Positions 1 to 7,783 of a stretch of 64,000 bases of DNA are shown one piece after another. Location: NCBI RefSeq assembly GCF_004134945.1, contig NZ_SBAP01000012.1, positions 12,361 to 76,360 of the forward strand, written 5' to 3'. Made by a program: the position numbers and the translations under genes. A model generated the notes under the pieces. It ran no database searches and was not told the origin of the DNA. It saw only the letters and a program-made list of their open reading frames with translations. Source of the stretch: Fusobacterium_C necrophorum_A. GTDB lineage: Bacteria > Fusobacteriota > Fusobacteriia > Fusobacteriales > Fusobacteriaceae. Each line of letters begins with the position of its first letter. The first letter of the stretch is position 1.

Positions 1-9
1 TGATAAGAG

Positions 10-38
10 ACAGGTAGTGATACCTGTTTTTATTTTTA
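10..38 (+). terminator. Hairpin with T-rich tail in the infC leader
   Basis: A 7-bp stem (ACAGGTA, 10-16, with TACCTGT, 21-27) closes a GTGA loop and runs into a T-rich stretch to about 38. It lies just before the infC ribosome binding site. Leaders of infC-rpmI-rplT operons often end in an attenuator terminator controlled by L20, so this could be the last hairpin of such a leader. Only its 3' end is inside the window, so the rest of the leader cannot be judged. The stem is short for a strong terminator. Confidence 0.45.
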
Positions 39-56
39 TCATGGAGGTGTATGAAT

Positions 57-563
57 ATTTCTGAAAAAATGAGAATTAATGACAAAATACGAGGAAAGGA
101 ATTCCGAATTATTGGAGCGGACGGAGAACAATTGGGAGTGATGTCTGCGACGGAAGCGTTGGAAATTGCAGCTGCTCAGGATTTGGATCTTGTGGAGATT
201 GCGGCAAATGCAAAACCGCCTGTCTGTAAAATTATGAACTTTGGAAAATACCGTTATGAACAGGAACGAAAGGCAAAAGAAGCTAAGAAGAATCAGAAGC
301 AAACCATTGTCAAAGAAGTGAAGGTAACGGCAAGAATTGATGTACATGATTTGGATACCAAAGTCAACCAAATTCAAAAGTTCTTGGAAAAAGACAACAA
401 AGTAAAAGTAACCTTAGTATTGTTTGGAAGAGAAAAAATGCATGCAAGCTTGGGAGTGGGAACTCTGGATGAGATTGCAGAGAAGTTTTCGGCGAGTGCG
501 GATGTGGATAAAAAATATGCGGAAAAGCAAAAGCATATTATTTTAACCCCGAAGAAAAAGTAA
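57..563 (+). CDS. infC: Translation initiation factor IF-3
   Basis: IF-3 binds the 30S subunit, prevents premature 50S joining and checks start-codon and initiator-tRNA pairing. The N-terminal domain opens with RINDKIRGKEFRIIG. A lysine-rich linker lies around residues 80-105, followed by the C-terminal domain with the conserved VKVTLVLFGREKMH stretch. At about 168 residues the length is normal. I place the start at the ATT at 57: the GGAGG at 43-47 is 9 nt upstream of it but only 3 nt upstream of the in-frame ATG at 51. AUU or another non-AUG start is a known autoregulatory feature of this family. ATG 51 and ATG 69 remain alternatives. It is first of the infC-rpmI-rplT cluster. Confidence 0.95.
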   Translation: MSEKMRINDKIRGKEFRIIGADGEQLGVMSATEALEIAAAQDLDLVEIAANAKPPVCKIMNFGKYRYEQERKAKEAKKNQKQTIVKEVKVTARIDVHDLDTKVNQIQKFLEKDNKVKVTLVLFGREKMHASLGVGTLDEIAEKFSASADVDKKYAEKQKHIILTPKKK

Positions 564-613
564 TGATAAATAAAGAAATCATATATAGATAAAATATAAG
601 GAGGGCGAACGTT

Positions 614-820
614 ATGCCAAAGATGAAGACTCATAGAGGAGCAAAAAAAAGAATTAAAGTAACCGGAACAGGAAAGTTCATCGTAAAACATTCCGGAAAA
701 AGTCATATCTTAACAAAGAAAGATAGAAAGAGAAAGAACTCTCTAAAGAAAGATCTAGTGGTTAGCGAAACTTTAAAAAGACATATGCAAGGATTACTAC
801 CATACGGTGTAGGAAGATAA
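614..820 (+). CDS. rpmI: 50S ribosomal protein L35
   Basis: This is a 68-residue, very basic protein of the large ribosomal subunit. It begins MPKMKTHRGAKKRIKVTGTG and has the family's KHSGKSHILTKK core. A strong GGAGGG ribosome binding site lies about 8 nt before the ATG. It sits between infC (50 nt upstream) and rplT (17 nt downstream), the usual bacterial order. Length and sequence are ordinary for L35, and nothing unusual is seen. Confidence 0.97.
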   Translation: MPKMKTHRGAKKRIKVTGTGKFIVKHSGKSHILTKKDRKRKNSLKKDLVVSETLKRHMQGLLPYGVGR

Positions 821-837
821 GTTAGGGAGGGAAAGAA

Positions 838-1188
838 ATGAGAGTAAAAACTGGAATCGTAAGACGAAGAAGACATAAAAAAATATTAAAGGCTGCAAAA
901 GGATTTAGAGGAGCATCAGGAGACGCTTTCAAGCAAGCAAAACAAGCTACGATGAAAGCAATGGCTTATTCTACAAGAGATAGAAAAGTGAACAAAAGAA
1001 GAATGAGACAATTATGGATTACAAGAATTAATTCGGCAGCAAGATTGAACGGATTGACTTATTCTGTATTCATGAATGGATTAAAGAAAGCCGGAATTGA
1101 ATTGGATAGAAAAGTATTAGCAGATTTGGCTTTAAACAATGCGGCAGAATTTGCAAAATTAGCAGAAACTGCAAAGGCAGCTAGATAA
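838..1188 (+). CDS. rplT: 50S ribosomal protein L20
   Basis: L20 is a 116-residue assembly protein of the 50S subunit; in many bacteria it also represses its own operon by binding the leader. The N-terminal tail is arginine- and lysine-rich (RVKTGIVRRRRHKKILKAAKG). The C-terminal globular part carries RQLWITRINSAAR and the SVFMNGLKKAGIELDRKVLADLA region. The ribosome binding site is AGGGAGGG. It is the last gene of the cluster and is followed 13 nt later by a good intrinsic terminator. Identity is clear. Confidence 0.97.
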   Translation: MRVKTGIVRRRRHKKILKAAKGFRGASGDAFKQAKQATMKAMAYSTRDRKVNKRRMRQLWITRINSAARLNGLTYSVFMNGLKKAGIELDRKVLADLALNNAAEFAKLAETAKAAR

Positions 1189-1201
1189 TTTAACAGAGGG
1201 T

Positions 1202-1236
1202 AATGCTAAGGGTTTATGGCTCTTAGCATTTTTTTT
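1202..1236 (+). terminator. Intrinsic terminator of infC-rpmI-rplT
   Basis: A perfect 9-bp stem (AATGCTAAG, 1202-1210, with CTTAGCATT, 1222-1230) and an 11-nt loop are followed by eight consecutive T residues. It lies 13 nt after the rplT stop and separates the ribosomal operon from the regulator downstream. Confidence 0.9.
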
Positions 1237-1258
1237 CATGTAGGAAGAGGGGGAAAAC

Positions 1259-1942
1259 ATGGTTTCAACAGAGAAATCTTACGAAAAGGTAATTGAATAT
1301 GTTAGAAATCATATTTTGAAAAAGGAATTTAAGATAGGAGATAAACTTCTTTCCGAAAGAGAATTAGCAGTTCAATTGGGAATTAGTAGAAATTCCGTTC
1401 GGGAGGGCTTACGTATTTTGGAAAGAATGGGAGTGTTGTGCAGTCAACAGGGGGCAGGCAACTATATTGTAGGAAAGTTTGAAAATACTTTGACGGAAGT
1501 ATTGTCTATGATGTATACTTTGCGTGATATGGAAATGGAGCAAGTGACACAATTTCGACATGGCTTGGAATATGGAGCTATGAATTTAGCTGTATTTCAT
1601 GCAACGGAAGAGGAAAAAGAAAGAATGAAATACCACTTGCAAGCTTTGGAAGAAGCGGAGTCCGAAGAAGTTCGAATTCGTCATGATAAGGCAATTCATT
1701 ATTTATTGATAGAAGCGAGTCGAAATAAATATATGCTTGTAAATTTTATTGCATTGACACAAATTATGGATTTTTATATTCCTGCAATGAGAGGAAAAAT
1801 TTTGAATTCCATGAAAACGGAAGATTTTTTATACGAGGCTCATGAGCTGATTGTTAAGGGAGTTGTTGAAGGAAATTTGGAAAAAGGGATGAGAGGTCTG
1901 GCTTTGCATTTCAAGTACATCAACGATTATCGAAACAGTTAA
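1259..1942 (+). CDS. GntR-family transcriptional regulator, FadR subfamily (first of two)
   Basis: This 227-residue repressor-type protein has an N-terminal winged helix (residues about 8-75). Its recognition region includes LLSERELAVQLGISRNSVREG followed by LRILERMGVL. The C-terminal part is all-helical and fits an FCD ligand-binding domain. FadR/LldR-type proteins bind TGGT-N-ACCA palindromes and respond to small carboxylates. The ATG at 1259 has a GAGGGGG ribosome binding site. It is followed by a second, related regulator and by a lactate permease, so lactate or a similar hydroxy acid is the likely effector. That role is inferred from neighbourhood, not shown. Confidence 0.85.
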   Translation: MVSTEKSYEKVIEYVRNHILKKEFKIGDKLLSERELAVQLGISRNSVREGLRILERMGVLCSQQGAGNYIVGKFENTLTEVLSMMYTLRDMEMEQVTQFRHGLEYGAMNLAVFHATEEEKERMKYHLQALEEAESEEVRIRHDKAIHYLLIEASRNKYMLVNFIALTQIMDFYIPAMRGKILNSMKTEDFLYEAHELIVKGVVEGNLEKGMRGLALHFKYINDYRNS

Positions 1943-2069
1943 TTCGAAAAAATGTTTTTTTCAGATCCTTTTTTGAAATTTCTATTTTTTATTCTATAGC
2001 ACAAGAACACTTGCGGTTTTCGTTGTGAGAGCTTGAATATTTTGCGTGGAGAAATAAAATTCTTAGTTC

Positions 2070-2098
2070 TTGAAAAAAATAAAAAATTTTGATATGAT
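2070..2098 (+). promoter_or_regulatory. Sigma70-type promoter for the second FadR-type regulator
   Basis: TTGAAA (2070-2075), a 17-nt spacer and TATGAT (2093-2098) make a near-consensus promoter. It lies about 50 nt upstream of the regulator start at 2151. The -35 element contains a TTG that would otherwise extend the reading frame upstream; this argues against that longer start. Confidence 0.75.
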
Positions 2099-2150
2099 GA
2101 GAATTAAGAGGTTGAAAAAAGATGAAAATGAGGAAAACGAGGGGAGAAAA

Positions 2151-2861
2151 ATGGTATTTAAGCCGATTGAGAATCGTAAAATTTCATCTCGAATTATGGA
2201 ACAAATCAAAGAGAACATTCTGAGAGGGAAGTTGAGAGTGGGGGATAAGCTTCCGTCAGAAAGGGAATTGTCAACACAATTGGGAGTTTCTCGTTCCAGT
2301 GTGAGAGAGGCGTTACGTTCTTTAGATATTTTAGGGGTTGTTGTCTCCGTACAGGGAGAGGGAACCTATATTCAAGGGGATTTTCAAGATAGTCTATGTA
2401 TGTTGATGACATTCATGTATTTTATGAACGGTTGTAAACTGAAAGAAGCTTTGCAACTTCGAGAAATTTTGGAAATCGAATCCATAGTTCACAGTGCTTC
2501 CAGATGGACGGAACAAGATATTCAGGAATTGGAAAAATATTGTGATTTATTGGAGGGAGAAGGAAGTGAAGAGGAAAAAAGTGAATATGATAAGAATTTC
2601 CATGATAAAATTGCTGAGATGTCCGGAAATTCCTTGATGATTATTATTTTAAGTTCCGCTTCCTACATCATTCAGCACATTATTAAAAGTGCAAGAGAAA
2701 AAATTTTGTTTCATGAGTGTATTGATCAGGTCAGCATGCAACATCGTAGAATCTTAGAAGCAATTCGGCTAGGGGATACAGAGGAAATTAAGCAACGTAT
2801 GGAGGAGCATATGCAATTTGTTTCAGAAGCTTTGCAAGATGTGGAAGAGGAAGAAATATAG
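2151..2861 (+). CDS. GntR-family transcriptional regulator, FadR subfamily (second of two)
   Basis: This is a 236-residue FadR-type regulator. The winged helix (about residues 8-75) shows KLPSERELSTQLGVSRSSVREALRSL, written here in part, and VQGEGTYI in the wing. The helical C-terminal domain has the FCD-like LREILEIESI and YDKNFHDKIAEMSGN segments. ATG 2151 is chosen because GAGGGGAG lies just upstream, while the longer in-frame start overlaps the -35 element of the promoter. It resembles the preceding regulator in the DNA-binding domain. Two regulators in a row upstream of a lactate operon could mean separate effectors (for example D- and L-lactate); that is inference. Confidence 0.85.
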   Translation: MVFKPIENRKISSRIMEQIKENILRGKLRVGDKLPSERELSTQLGVSRSSVREALRSLDILGVVVSVQGEGTYIQGDFQDSLCMLMTFMYFMNGCKLKEALQLREILEIESIVHSASRWTEQDIQELEKYCDLLEGEGSEEEKSEYDKNFHDKIAEMSGNSLMIIILSSASYIIQHIIKSAREKILFHECIDQVSMQHRRILEAIRLGDTEEIKQRMEEHMQFVSEALQDVEEEEI

Positions 2862-3083
2862 AAAGAAGAAAAAGAGTTGTTAACTTTTCAGACTGTAGAC
2901 AAAAGAAATTTGTTTACGGTTTTTTTTATTTTTTGGAATAAAAAAAATTTTTTGTAAAGGAAAAACTTTAAAAAAGATGAAACAACTTAGAAATTTCGAG
3001 TAGTATATGGAAAAAATCAAGTTCGTTTTTACTTGTAAAAATACTGTATATAAATAAAAAGTAGAAAAAAAGAACAAAAAATA
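2862..3083. other. AT-rich intergenic stretch with no gene seen
   Basis: Between the second GntR gene and the lactate permease promoter there are about 220 bases of A/T-rich DNA. A weak inverted repeat (AACTTTTCAGACTGTAGACAAAAG region, about 2882-2905) is present, but it has no adequate stem to call a terminator. I see no open frame with a ribosome binding site. Confidence 0.5.
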
Positions 3084-3112
3084 TTGACAAATTCAAAAAA
3101 ATAATGTATTTA
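3084..3112 (+). promoter_or_regulatory. Candidate promoter of the lactate permease gene
   Basis: TTGACA at 3084-3089 is a perfect -35. At 17 nt the hexamer is TATTTA (3107-3112), a weak -10. The element lies about 110 nt upstream of the permease start and just upstream of a FadR/LldR-like palindrome at 3129-3139, as expected for a repressible promoter. Confidence 0.55.
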
Positions 3113-3128
3113 TGTAAGTAGTGGTTAG

Positions 3129-3139
3129 TTGTCAGACCA
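3129..3139. promoter_or_regulatory. Candidate FadR/LldR-type operator upstream of the lactate permease
   Basis: TTGTCAGACCA is an imperfect palindrome around GTC-A-GAC and differs from a TGGT-N3-ACCA site by one base in the left half. It lies about 17 nt after the -10, close to where a perfect copy sits downstream of the dehydrogenase promoter at 5014-5019. The two FadR-type regulators encoded upstream are the likely binders. Confidence 0.5.
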
Positions 3140-3219
3140 GTTGGGGATGATAACAGAGTTTAAGAAAGGATAGAAAAGAGATGAGGTCTTTTCTATGACA
3201 AAATATGGAGGTGGGAAAT

Positions 3220-4800
3220 TTGGATTTATTTTTATCGTTGACTCCTTTGATTGTAGTGGTAGTGGGAGTAGTTGGTCTGAAAAAGTCTGCAAAATGGGTT
3301 TCGTTGGTAGCTATGGTTTACACAATGGTGTTATCCGTGCTTTATTTCAAAACGGAAGTGTTTGAAGTCATTCGACAAACAAAAATAGGGATTATCGAAG
3401 GATCGAAAATGGTGTATATGATTTGGGCAGCCTTTTTAATTTTAAATATGCTAATTCATACAGGGGCTATGGACAGAATCAAAGAAATTATTGCAGAATT
3501 GACTTTGGATCGTCGAAAACAAATCATTATTGTAGCCTTTTGTTTTGGAGGATTTTTGGAAGGGGTTGCAGGAGCCGGAACTCCGGCTGCAGTTGCAGGA
3601 CCATTTTTAATGGCATTAGGATTGCCTGCTTTGGAAGCGGCAACAGCAGCTTTGATCTTTAACGGAATTGCAGCAGCTTTAGGAGCGGCAGGATTGACAA
3701 CGATAGGAGGATTTAGTCCATACCTTTCTACACAAGGAGCGGAAGTTGTTCAAGAAATGATGAATACAGTTCCTTACTTAGCAAAGGTGGCAGCACCGAC
3801 AGCTATTGATGTGGATGCAACCATTATGAATATTTCTATGGCAACTTCCTTTATTCAATTCTTCGGAGCATTGATTTGTCCTGCATTGGTGTTATTTGTC
3901 CTATATGGAAAAAAAGCTTTTGATAAAGAAATTGCATGCTTTGCAGTGTTCGTAGGCTTTGTATATGGAATTTCCTTAGTGATTATCGGAACTTTCTTAG
4001 GGGCGGAATTCCCAACCATTTGTGCAGGAATTTTCTCTCTATTGGCTTCCGTACTTTATATCAAATTATTCAATCGTTCTACGGAAACACCGGAAGATTT
4101 CAAATTGGTCTTGGATGAAAGTGTAGAAAAGAGTTCCATGTCCGCTTGGTCAGCTGTGGCAACTTATTTAATCCTTATGATTGTATTGCCTTCCGTTCGG
4201 TTCTTTGCACCAAGATGGTTCATCGGTTTAGGATTTGCTGTTTGGATTGGAACTACGATGGCCACTGTATGTTTTGTAGGTTCCATTATTTTGAAAGCAA
4301 CGCCTTCTATGCCGAAGTATGCAAAGGAATCTTTATTCAGCGTAGTGGGAGCTTTGATAGCAATGGCGGCACTTTTGGCACTTGCAAATTTGATGAAAGT
4401 GACAGGTATGTTGACGATTATTGCAACAGCTCTTGCGGAAGTAACAGGAGCTTTGTATCCGGCATTTGCTTCTATCATAGGATCACTTGGATCTTTCGTG
4501 GCGGGAACTACCACAGGATCTAATATTATGTTCTCCGCTTTACATGCAAAAGCTTGTACTATCTTAGGATTGAGCATTCCTGTTGTCTTTGCGGCACAAA
4601 GTGCAGGAGGAGCTTTAGGAAATATGATTTGTACGAATAACGTGGTTGCGGCATGTACTACGGTGGGATTGAAGAATTCGGAAGGAATTGTTATGAGAAA
4701 GGTATTTAAACCGATTTGTGTTCTTTGGACTCTATATGCTGTTTTGGCTTTAATTTACGTTTACGTCTTATTGCCAAATTTACCGGTTGTTTTAAAATAA
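3220..4800 (+). CDS. lldP: Lactate permease (LctP/LldP family)
   Basis: This roughly 526-residue membrane carrier has about 13 hydrophobic segments, and family members import L- or D-lactate with protons. Typical elements are GGFLEGVAGAGTPAAVAGP near residue 115, the second half GSLGSFVAGTTTGSNIMFS, and AAQSAGGALGNMICTNNVVAA near the C-terminus. TTG 3220 is preferred because the GGAGGTGGG at 3207-3215 lies a normal distance upstream; the in-frame ATG at 3205 has no ribosome binding site and contains part of this one. The gene has its own promoter and terminator, so it appears monocistronic but co-regulated with the dehydrogenase operon. Confidence 0.92.
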   Translation: MDLFLSLTPLIVVVVGVVGLKKSAKWVSLVAMVYTMVLSVLYFKTEVFEVIRQTKIGIIEGSKMVYMIWAAFLILNMLIHTGAMDRIKEIIAELTLDRRKQIIIVAFCFGGFLEGVAGAGTPAAVAGPFLMALGLPALEAATAALIFNGIAAALGAAGLTTIGGFSPYLSTQGAEVVQEMMNTVPYLAKVAAPTAIDVDATIMNISMATSFIQFFGALICPALVLFVLYGKKAFDKEIACFAVFVGFVYGISLVIIGTFLGAEFPTICAGIFSLLASVLYIKLFNRSTETPEDFKLVLDESVEKSSMSAWSAVATYLILMIVLPSVRFFAPRWFIGLGFAVWIGTTMATVCFVGSIILKATPSMPKYAKESLFSVVGALIAMAALLALANLMKVTGMLTIIATALAEVTGALYPAFASIIGSLGSFVAGTTTGSNIMFSALHAKACTILGLSIPVVFAAQSAGGALGNMICTNNVVAACTTVGLKNSEGIVMRKVFKPICVLWTLYAVLALIYVYVLLPNLPVVLK

Positions 4801-4883
4801 TAGCTGCTGACGGTTTAAAAAGAATGAAACCGGCAACAGAAATATCCAACACTTTAAAATTGATTTGTAAATGGATTAGAACA

Positions 4884-4921
4884 GGAGCGGTTGCTTTGTG
4901 GCAATTGCTCCTTTCTTTATT
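4884..4921 (+). terminator. Intrinsic terminator after the lactate permease gene
   Basis: An 11-bp stem (4884-4894 with 4901-4911, two G-U pairs) and a 6-nt loop are followed by TTTCTTTATT. It lies 84 nt after the permease stop and separates it from the next promoter at 4991. Confidence 0.8.
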
Positions 4922-4990
4922 CGTATTTTGGGGATTTTAGAGAAAGTTGTTATGAAAAATGATAAAATGCTAAAAAAATTAACAAAATTG

Positions 4991-5019
4991 TTGACAAAAA
5001 GAGCAGAAAGGTTTATACT
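4991..5019 (+). promoter_or_regulatory. Consensus promoter of the lactate dehydrogenase-etf operon
   Basis: TTGACA (4991-4996), a 17-nt spacer and TATACT (5014-5019) form a near-perfect sigma70-type promoter. The start site should be near 5026, directly before the palindrome at 5031-5041. A promoter this strong with an operator at its start point suggests tight repression and substrate induction. Confidence 0.85.
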
Positions 5020-5030
5020 TTAGCTGGAAG

Positions 5031-5041
5031 TGGTAGTACCA
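5031..5041. promoter_or_regulatory. Operator palindrome TGGTAGTACCA, copy 1
   Basis: This perfect TGGT-AGT-ACCA palindrome lies about 5 nt after the expected transcription start. It fits FadR/LldR/PdhR-type GntR operators, and an identical copy lies 55 bp downstream. The FadR-type proteins at 1259 and 2151 are the natural candidates. Confidence 0.75.
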
Positions 5042-5064
5042 ATAAAGAAAAAGCTCTTTATTGG
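5039..5064 (+). other. Leader hairpin overlapping operator 1
   Basis: A perfect 10-bp stem (CCAATAAAGA, 5039-5048, with TCTTTATTGG, 5055-5064) has a 6-nt loop and is followed by TTTCATTTTT. It would form in the operon leader and shares three bases with operator 1. It may be an attenuator, an mRNA stabiliser, or a by-product of the operator repeats; nothing decides between these. Confidence 0.5.
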
Positions 5065-5085
5065 TTTCATTTTTAGAAGAAAAAT

Positions 5086-5096
5086 TGGTAGTACCA
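5086..5096. promoter_or_regulatory. Operator palindrome TGGTAGTACCA, copy 2
   Basis: This second perfect TGGT-AGT-ACCA copy is centred 55 bp (about five helical turns) from copy 1 and about 22 nt upstream of the start codon at 5118. Two in-phase sites suggest cooperative binding or a small loop. Confidence 0.7.
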
Positions 5097-5117
5097 GTTG
5101 TTAAGGAGGAAAGGAAG

Positions 5118-6545
5118 ATGGCAGAATATACCTATAATAAGGTCAGTGCAGAGTTAGTGGAAGAATTTCGAAAAATTGTTCCCGGAAAAGTGTATGTAGG
5201 CGAAGAAATCAATCAAGATTTTTTTCATGATGAAATGCCGATTTATGGACAAGGACGACCGGAAGTTGTGATTGATGCGACAACGACGGAAGATATTGCA
5301 GCAATTGTAAAATTATGTTATGAACATAATATTCCTGTGATTCCAAGAGGGGCAGGAACCGGGTTAACCGGAGCTGCGGTGGCTCTACATGGTGGAGTAA
5401 TGTTGAATATGGCAAAAATGAACAAAATTTTGGAATACGATTACGAAAATTTTGTGGTTCGAGTAGAGCCGGGAGTATTATTGAATGATTTAGCAGAAGA
5501 TACCCAAAAGCAAGGATTATTATATCCACCTGATCCGGGAGAAAAATTTGCAACGATCGGAGGAAATGTATCTACAAATGCCGGGGGAATGAGAGCTGTA
5601 AAATATGGATGCACAAGAGATTATGTAAGAGCCATGACAGTCGTTCTTCCAACAGGAGAAATTGTAAAATTGGGAGCCACCGTTTCCAAAACAAGTACAG
5701 GATACAGTTTGTTAAACCTTATGGTAGGATCGGAAGGAACTTTAGGAATTATTACGGAATTGACTTTAAAATTAATTCCGGCTCCAAAAGAAACCATCAG
5801 TTTGATTATTCCTTATGAAAATTTAGAAGATTGTATTGCAACGGTACCGAAATTCTTTATGAATCATCTACAACCGCAAGCCTTGGAATTCATGGAGAAA
5901 GAAATTGTGCTTGCTTCCGAACGATATATTGGAAAGAGCGTTTTCCCAAAAGAATTGGAAGGAACGGAAATCGGAGCTTACTTATTGGTAACTTTTGACG
6001 GAGACAGCATGGAAGCTTTGGAAGAAATTACGGAAAGAGCGGCGGAAGTTGTTTTGGAAGCCGGGGCATTGGATGTTCTAGTGGCAGATACTCCTGCGAA
6101 GAAAAAAGATGCTTGGGCAGCCAGAGGAAGCTTCCTGGAAGCGATTGAAGCGGAAACAAAATTATTGGATGAATGCGATGTCGTAGTACCGGTAAATCAA
6201 ATTGCTCCTTACTTGAACTATGTGAATTCTGTCGGAGAAAAATATGATTTTTCCGTAAAGAGTTTTGGACATGCAGGAGACGGAAATCTTCATATCTATG
6301 CATGTAGTAATGACTTGGACGAAGAAACTTTCAAAAAACAAGTGGAAGAATTTATGCAAGATATTTATAGAAAAGCTGCCGAGTTGGGAGGACAAATTTC
6401 AGGAGAACACGGAATCGGATTTGGAAAAATGGAATTCTTATATGAGTTTGCCGGAGATGTGAACATGAGATTGATGAAGGGAATTAAAGAAGTGTTCGAT
6501 CCGAAGATGATTTTAAATCCGAATAAAATTTGTTATAAATTGTAA
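5118..6545 (+). CDS. FAD-linked D-lactate/glycolate dehydrogenase (GlcD/LctD type)
   Basis: This 475-residue flavoprotein oxidises a 2-hydroxy acid, here most likely D-lactate to pyruvate. The N-terminal FAD-binding domain shows PEVVIDATTTEDIAAIVKLC, PRGAGTGLTGAA and IGGNVSTNAGGMRAVKYGCT. The C-terminal oxidase domain has GHAGDGNLH and SGEHGIGFGKM. ATG 5118 follows AAGGAGGAAAG; the frame is open upstream through operator 2, but that stretch has no sensible start. With etfBA in the same operon it resembles LctD of the Acetobacterium woodii EtfAB-linked lactate dehydrogenase, which uses flavin-based electron confurcation. Whether confurcation happens here cannot be seen from sequence. Confidence 0.88.
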   Translation: MAEYTYNKVSAELVEEFRKIVPGKVYVGEEINQDFFHDEMPIYGQGRPEVVIDATTTEDIAAIVKLCYEHNIPVIPRGAGTGLTGAAVALHGGVMLNMAKMNKILEYDYENFVVRVEPGVLLNDLAEDTQKQGLLYPPDPGEKFATIGGNVSTNAGGMRAVKYGCTRDYVRAMTVVLPTGEIVKLGATVSKTSTGYSLLNLMVGSEGTLGIITELTLKLIPAPKETISLIIPYENLEDCIATVPKFFMNHLQPQALEFMEKEIVLASERYIGKSVFPKELEGTEIGAYLLVTFDGDSMEALEEITERAAEVVLEAGALDVLVADTPAKKKDAWAARGSFLEAIEAETKLLDECDVVVPVNQIAPYLNYVNSVGEKYDFSVKSFGHAGDGNLHIYACSNDLDEETFKKQVEEFMQDIYRKAAELGGQISGEHGIGFGKMEFLYEFAGDVNMRLMKGIKEVFDPKMILNPNKICYKL

Positions 6546-6634
6546 AATTATAGTAGGGACAGTAGAGAAAAGTCTATGATAGAGAAAAAATATAAAAAAT
6601 CAAAATGATGGTATAGAATGCAGGAGGTAAGGAA

Positions 6635-7771
6635 ATGGCATATTTAATTTCAGAAGAAGCTCAAGATTTATTGGAAGACGTAAAAAAATTCTGTGAAAAC
6701 GAAGTAAAAGAACAATGTAAAGAATATGATGTCACAGGGGAATGGCCGAAAGAAATCTATGACAAGGCAATTGAACAAGGATACCATGCCTTAGAAGTTC
6801 CGGAAGAATTTGGAGGACCGGGTTTAAGCAGAGTGGATGTTGCTGCTCTATTAGAAGAAATGGCGATTGCGGATGCGGGATTTGCAACAACAATTTCTGC
6901 CAGCGGATTGGCGATGAAACCGGTGTTAATCGCAGGAACAGAAGAACAAAAACAAAGAATGTGTGATTTGGTATTAGAAGGTGGATTTGGAGCTTTCTGT
7001 TTGACGGAACCGGGAGCAGGATCCGATGCCGGAGCAGGAAAAACAACAGCGGTAAAAGACGGGGATGACTATATCTTAAATGGAAGAAAATGTTTCATTA
7101 CCAATGCGGAAGTAGCAGCATTTTACTGTATCACAGCGATGACCGATAAGAGCAAAGGATTGAAAGGAATGTCTATGTTCCTGGTAGAAAAAGGAACTCC
7201 GGGTCTTAGCACGGGAAATCATGAAAATAAAATGGGAATCCGAACTTCCAATACGGCGGACGTTGTCTTGGAAGATTGTAGAGTTCCGGCTTCCGCTTTG
7301 GTAGGAAAAGAAGGAGAAGGATTTGCCATTGCTATGAAGACTTTGGATCAAGCAAGAGCATGGATGGGATGTATTGCAACAGGAATTGCACAAAGAGGAA
7401 TTCGAGAAGCGGTGGCTTATGGAAAAGAAAGAATTCAATTTGGAAAACCGGTTTTGAAAAATCAAGGACTTCAATTCAAAATCGCGGATATGGAAATTAA
7501 AACAGAAACAGCTAGACAAATGGTTGCTCATGCTTTGACAAAAATGGATTTAGGACTTCCTTATGCAAAAGAATCCGCAATTGCAAAATGCTATGCAGGA
7601 GATATTTCTATGGAAGTTTCTTCGGAAGCAATTCAAGTATTCGGTGGATATGGATACAGTCGGGAATATCCGGTGGAAAAGTTAATTCGGGATGCTAAAA
7701 TATTCCAAATTTTCGAAGGAACCAACGAAATTCAAAGAATCGTAGTAGCAAATCATGTCATTGGACGATAA
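6635..7771 (+). CDS. Acyl-CoA dehydrogenase, EtfAB-partnered
   Basis: At 378 residues it has normal length for this soluble FAD enzyme family. It carries the family signatures FCLTEPGAGSDAGAGKT (about residue 130), GRKCFITNAE, and C-terminal QVFGGYGYSREYPVEK and FEGTNEIQR, whose glutamate is the usual catalytic base. The ribosome binding site is AGGAGGTAAG. It lies 89 nt after the dehydrogenase and 12 nt before etfB. In fusobacteria such genes act as butyryl-CoA dehydrogenase. In a lactate operon an acryloyl-CoA reductase role (lactate to propionate) is also possible. The sequence does not separate the two. Confidence 0.92.
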   Translation: MAYLISEEAQDLLEDVKKFCENEVKEQCKEYDVTGEWPKEIYDKAIEQGYHALEVPEEFGGPGLSRVDVAALLEEMAIADAGFATTISASGLAMKPVLIAGTEEQKQRMCDLVLEGGFGAFCLTEPGAGSDAGAGKTTAVKDGDDYILNGRKCFITNAEVAAFYCITAMTDKSKGLKGMSMFLVEKGTPGLSTGNHENKMGIRTSNTADVVLEDCRVPASALVGKEGEGFAIAMKTLDQARAWMGCIATGIAQRGIREAVAYGKERIQFGKPVLKNQGLQFKIADMEIKTETARQMVAHALTKMDLGLPYAKESAIAKCYAGDISMEVSSEAIQVFGGYGYSREYPVEKLIRDAKIFQIFEGTNEIQRIVVANHVIGR

Positions 7772-7783
7772 GGAGGCAACAAC

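Noticed and set aside
1..50. Complete L20-type leader upstream of infC
   Set aside because: Only the last hairpin lies in the window, so a full leader structure cannot be supported.
2070..2150. Longer N-terminus for the second FadR-type regulator starting at TTG 2070
   Set aside because: The TTG is the -35 of a TTGAAA-17-TATGAT promoter, and a good binding site precedes ATG 2151.
4801..4880. Short frame continuing past the lactate permease stop
   Set aside because: It is out of frame with the permease, has no binding site and ends beyond the terminator.
5061..5117. Longer N-terminus for the lactate dehydrogenase
   Set aside because: The extension would run through operator 2 and the leader hairpin; ATG 5118 has a strong binding site.
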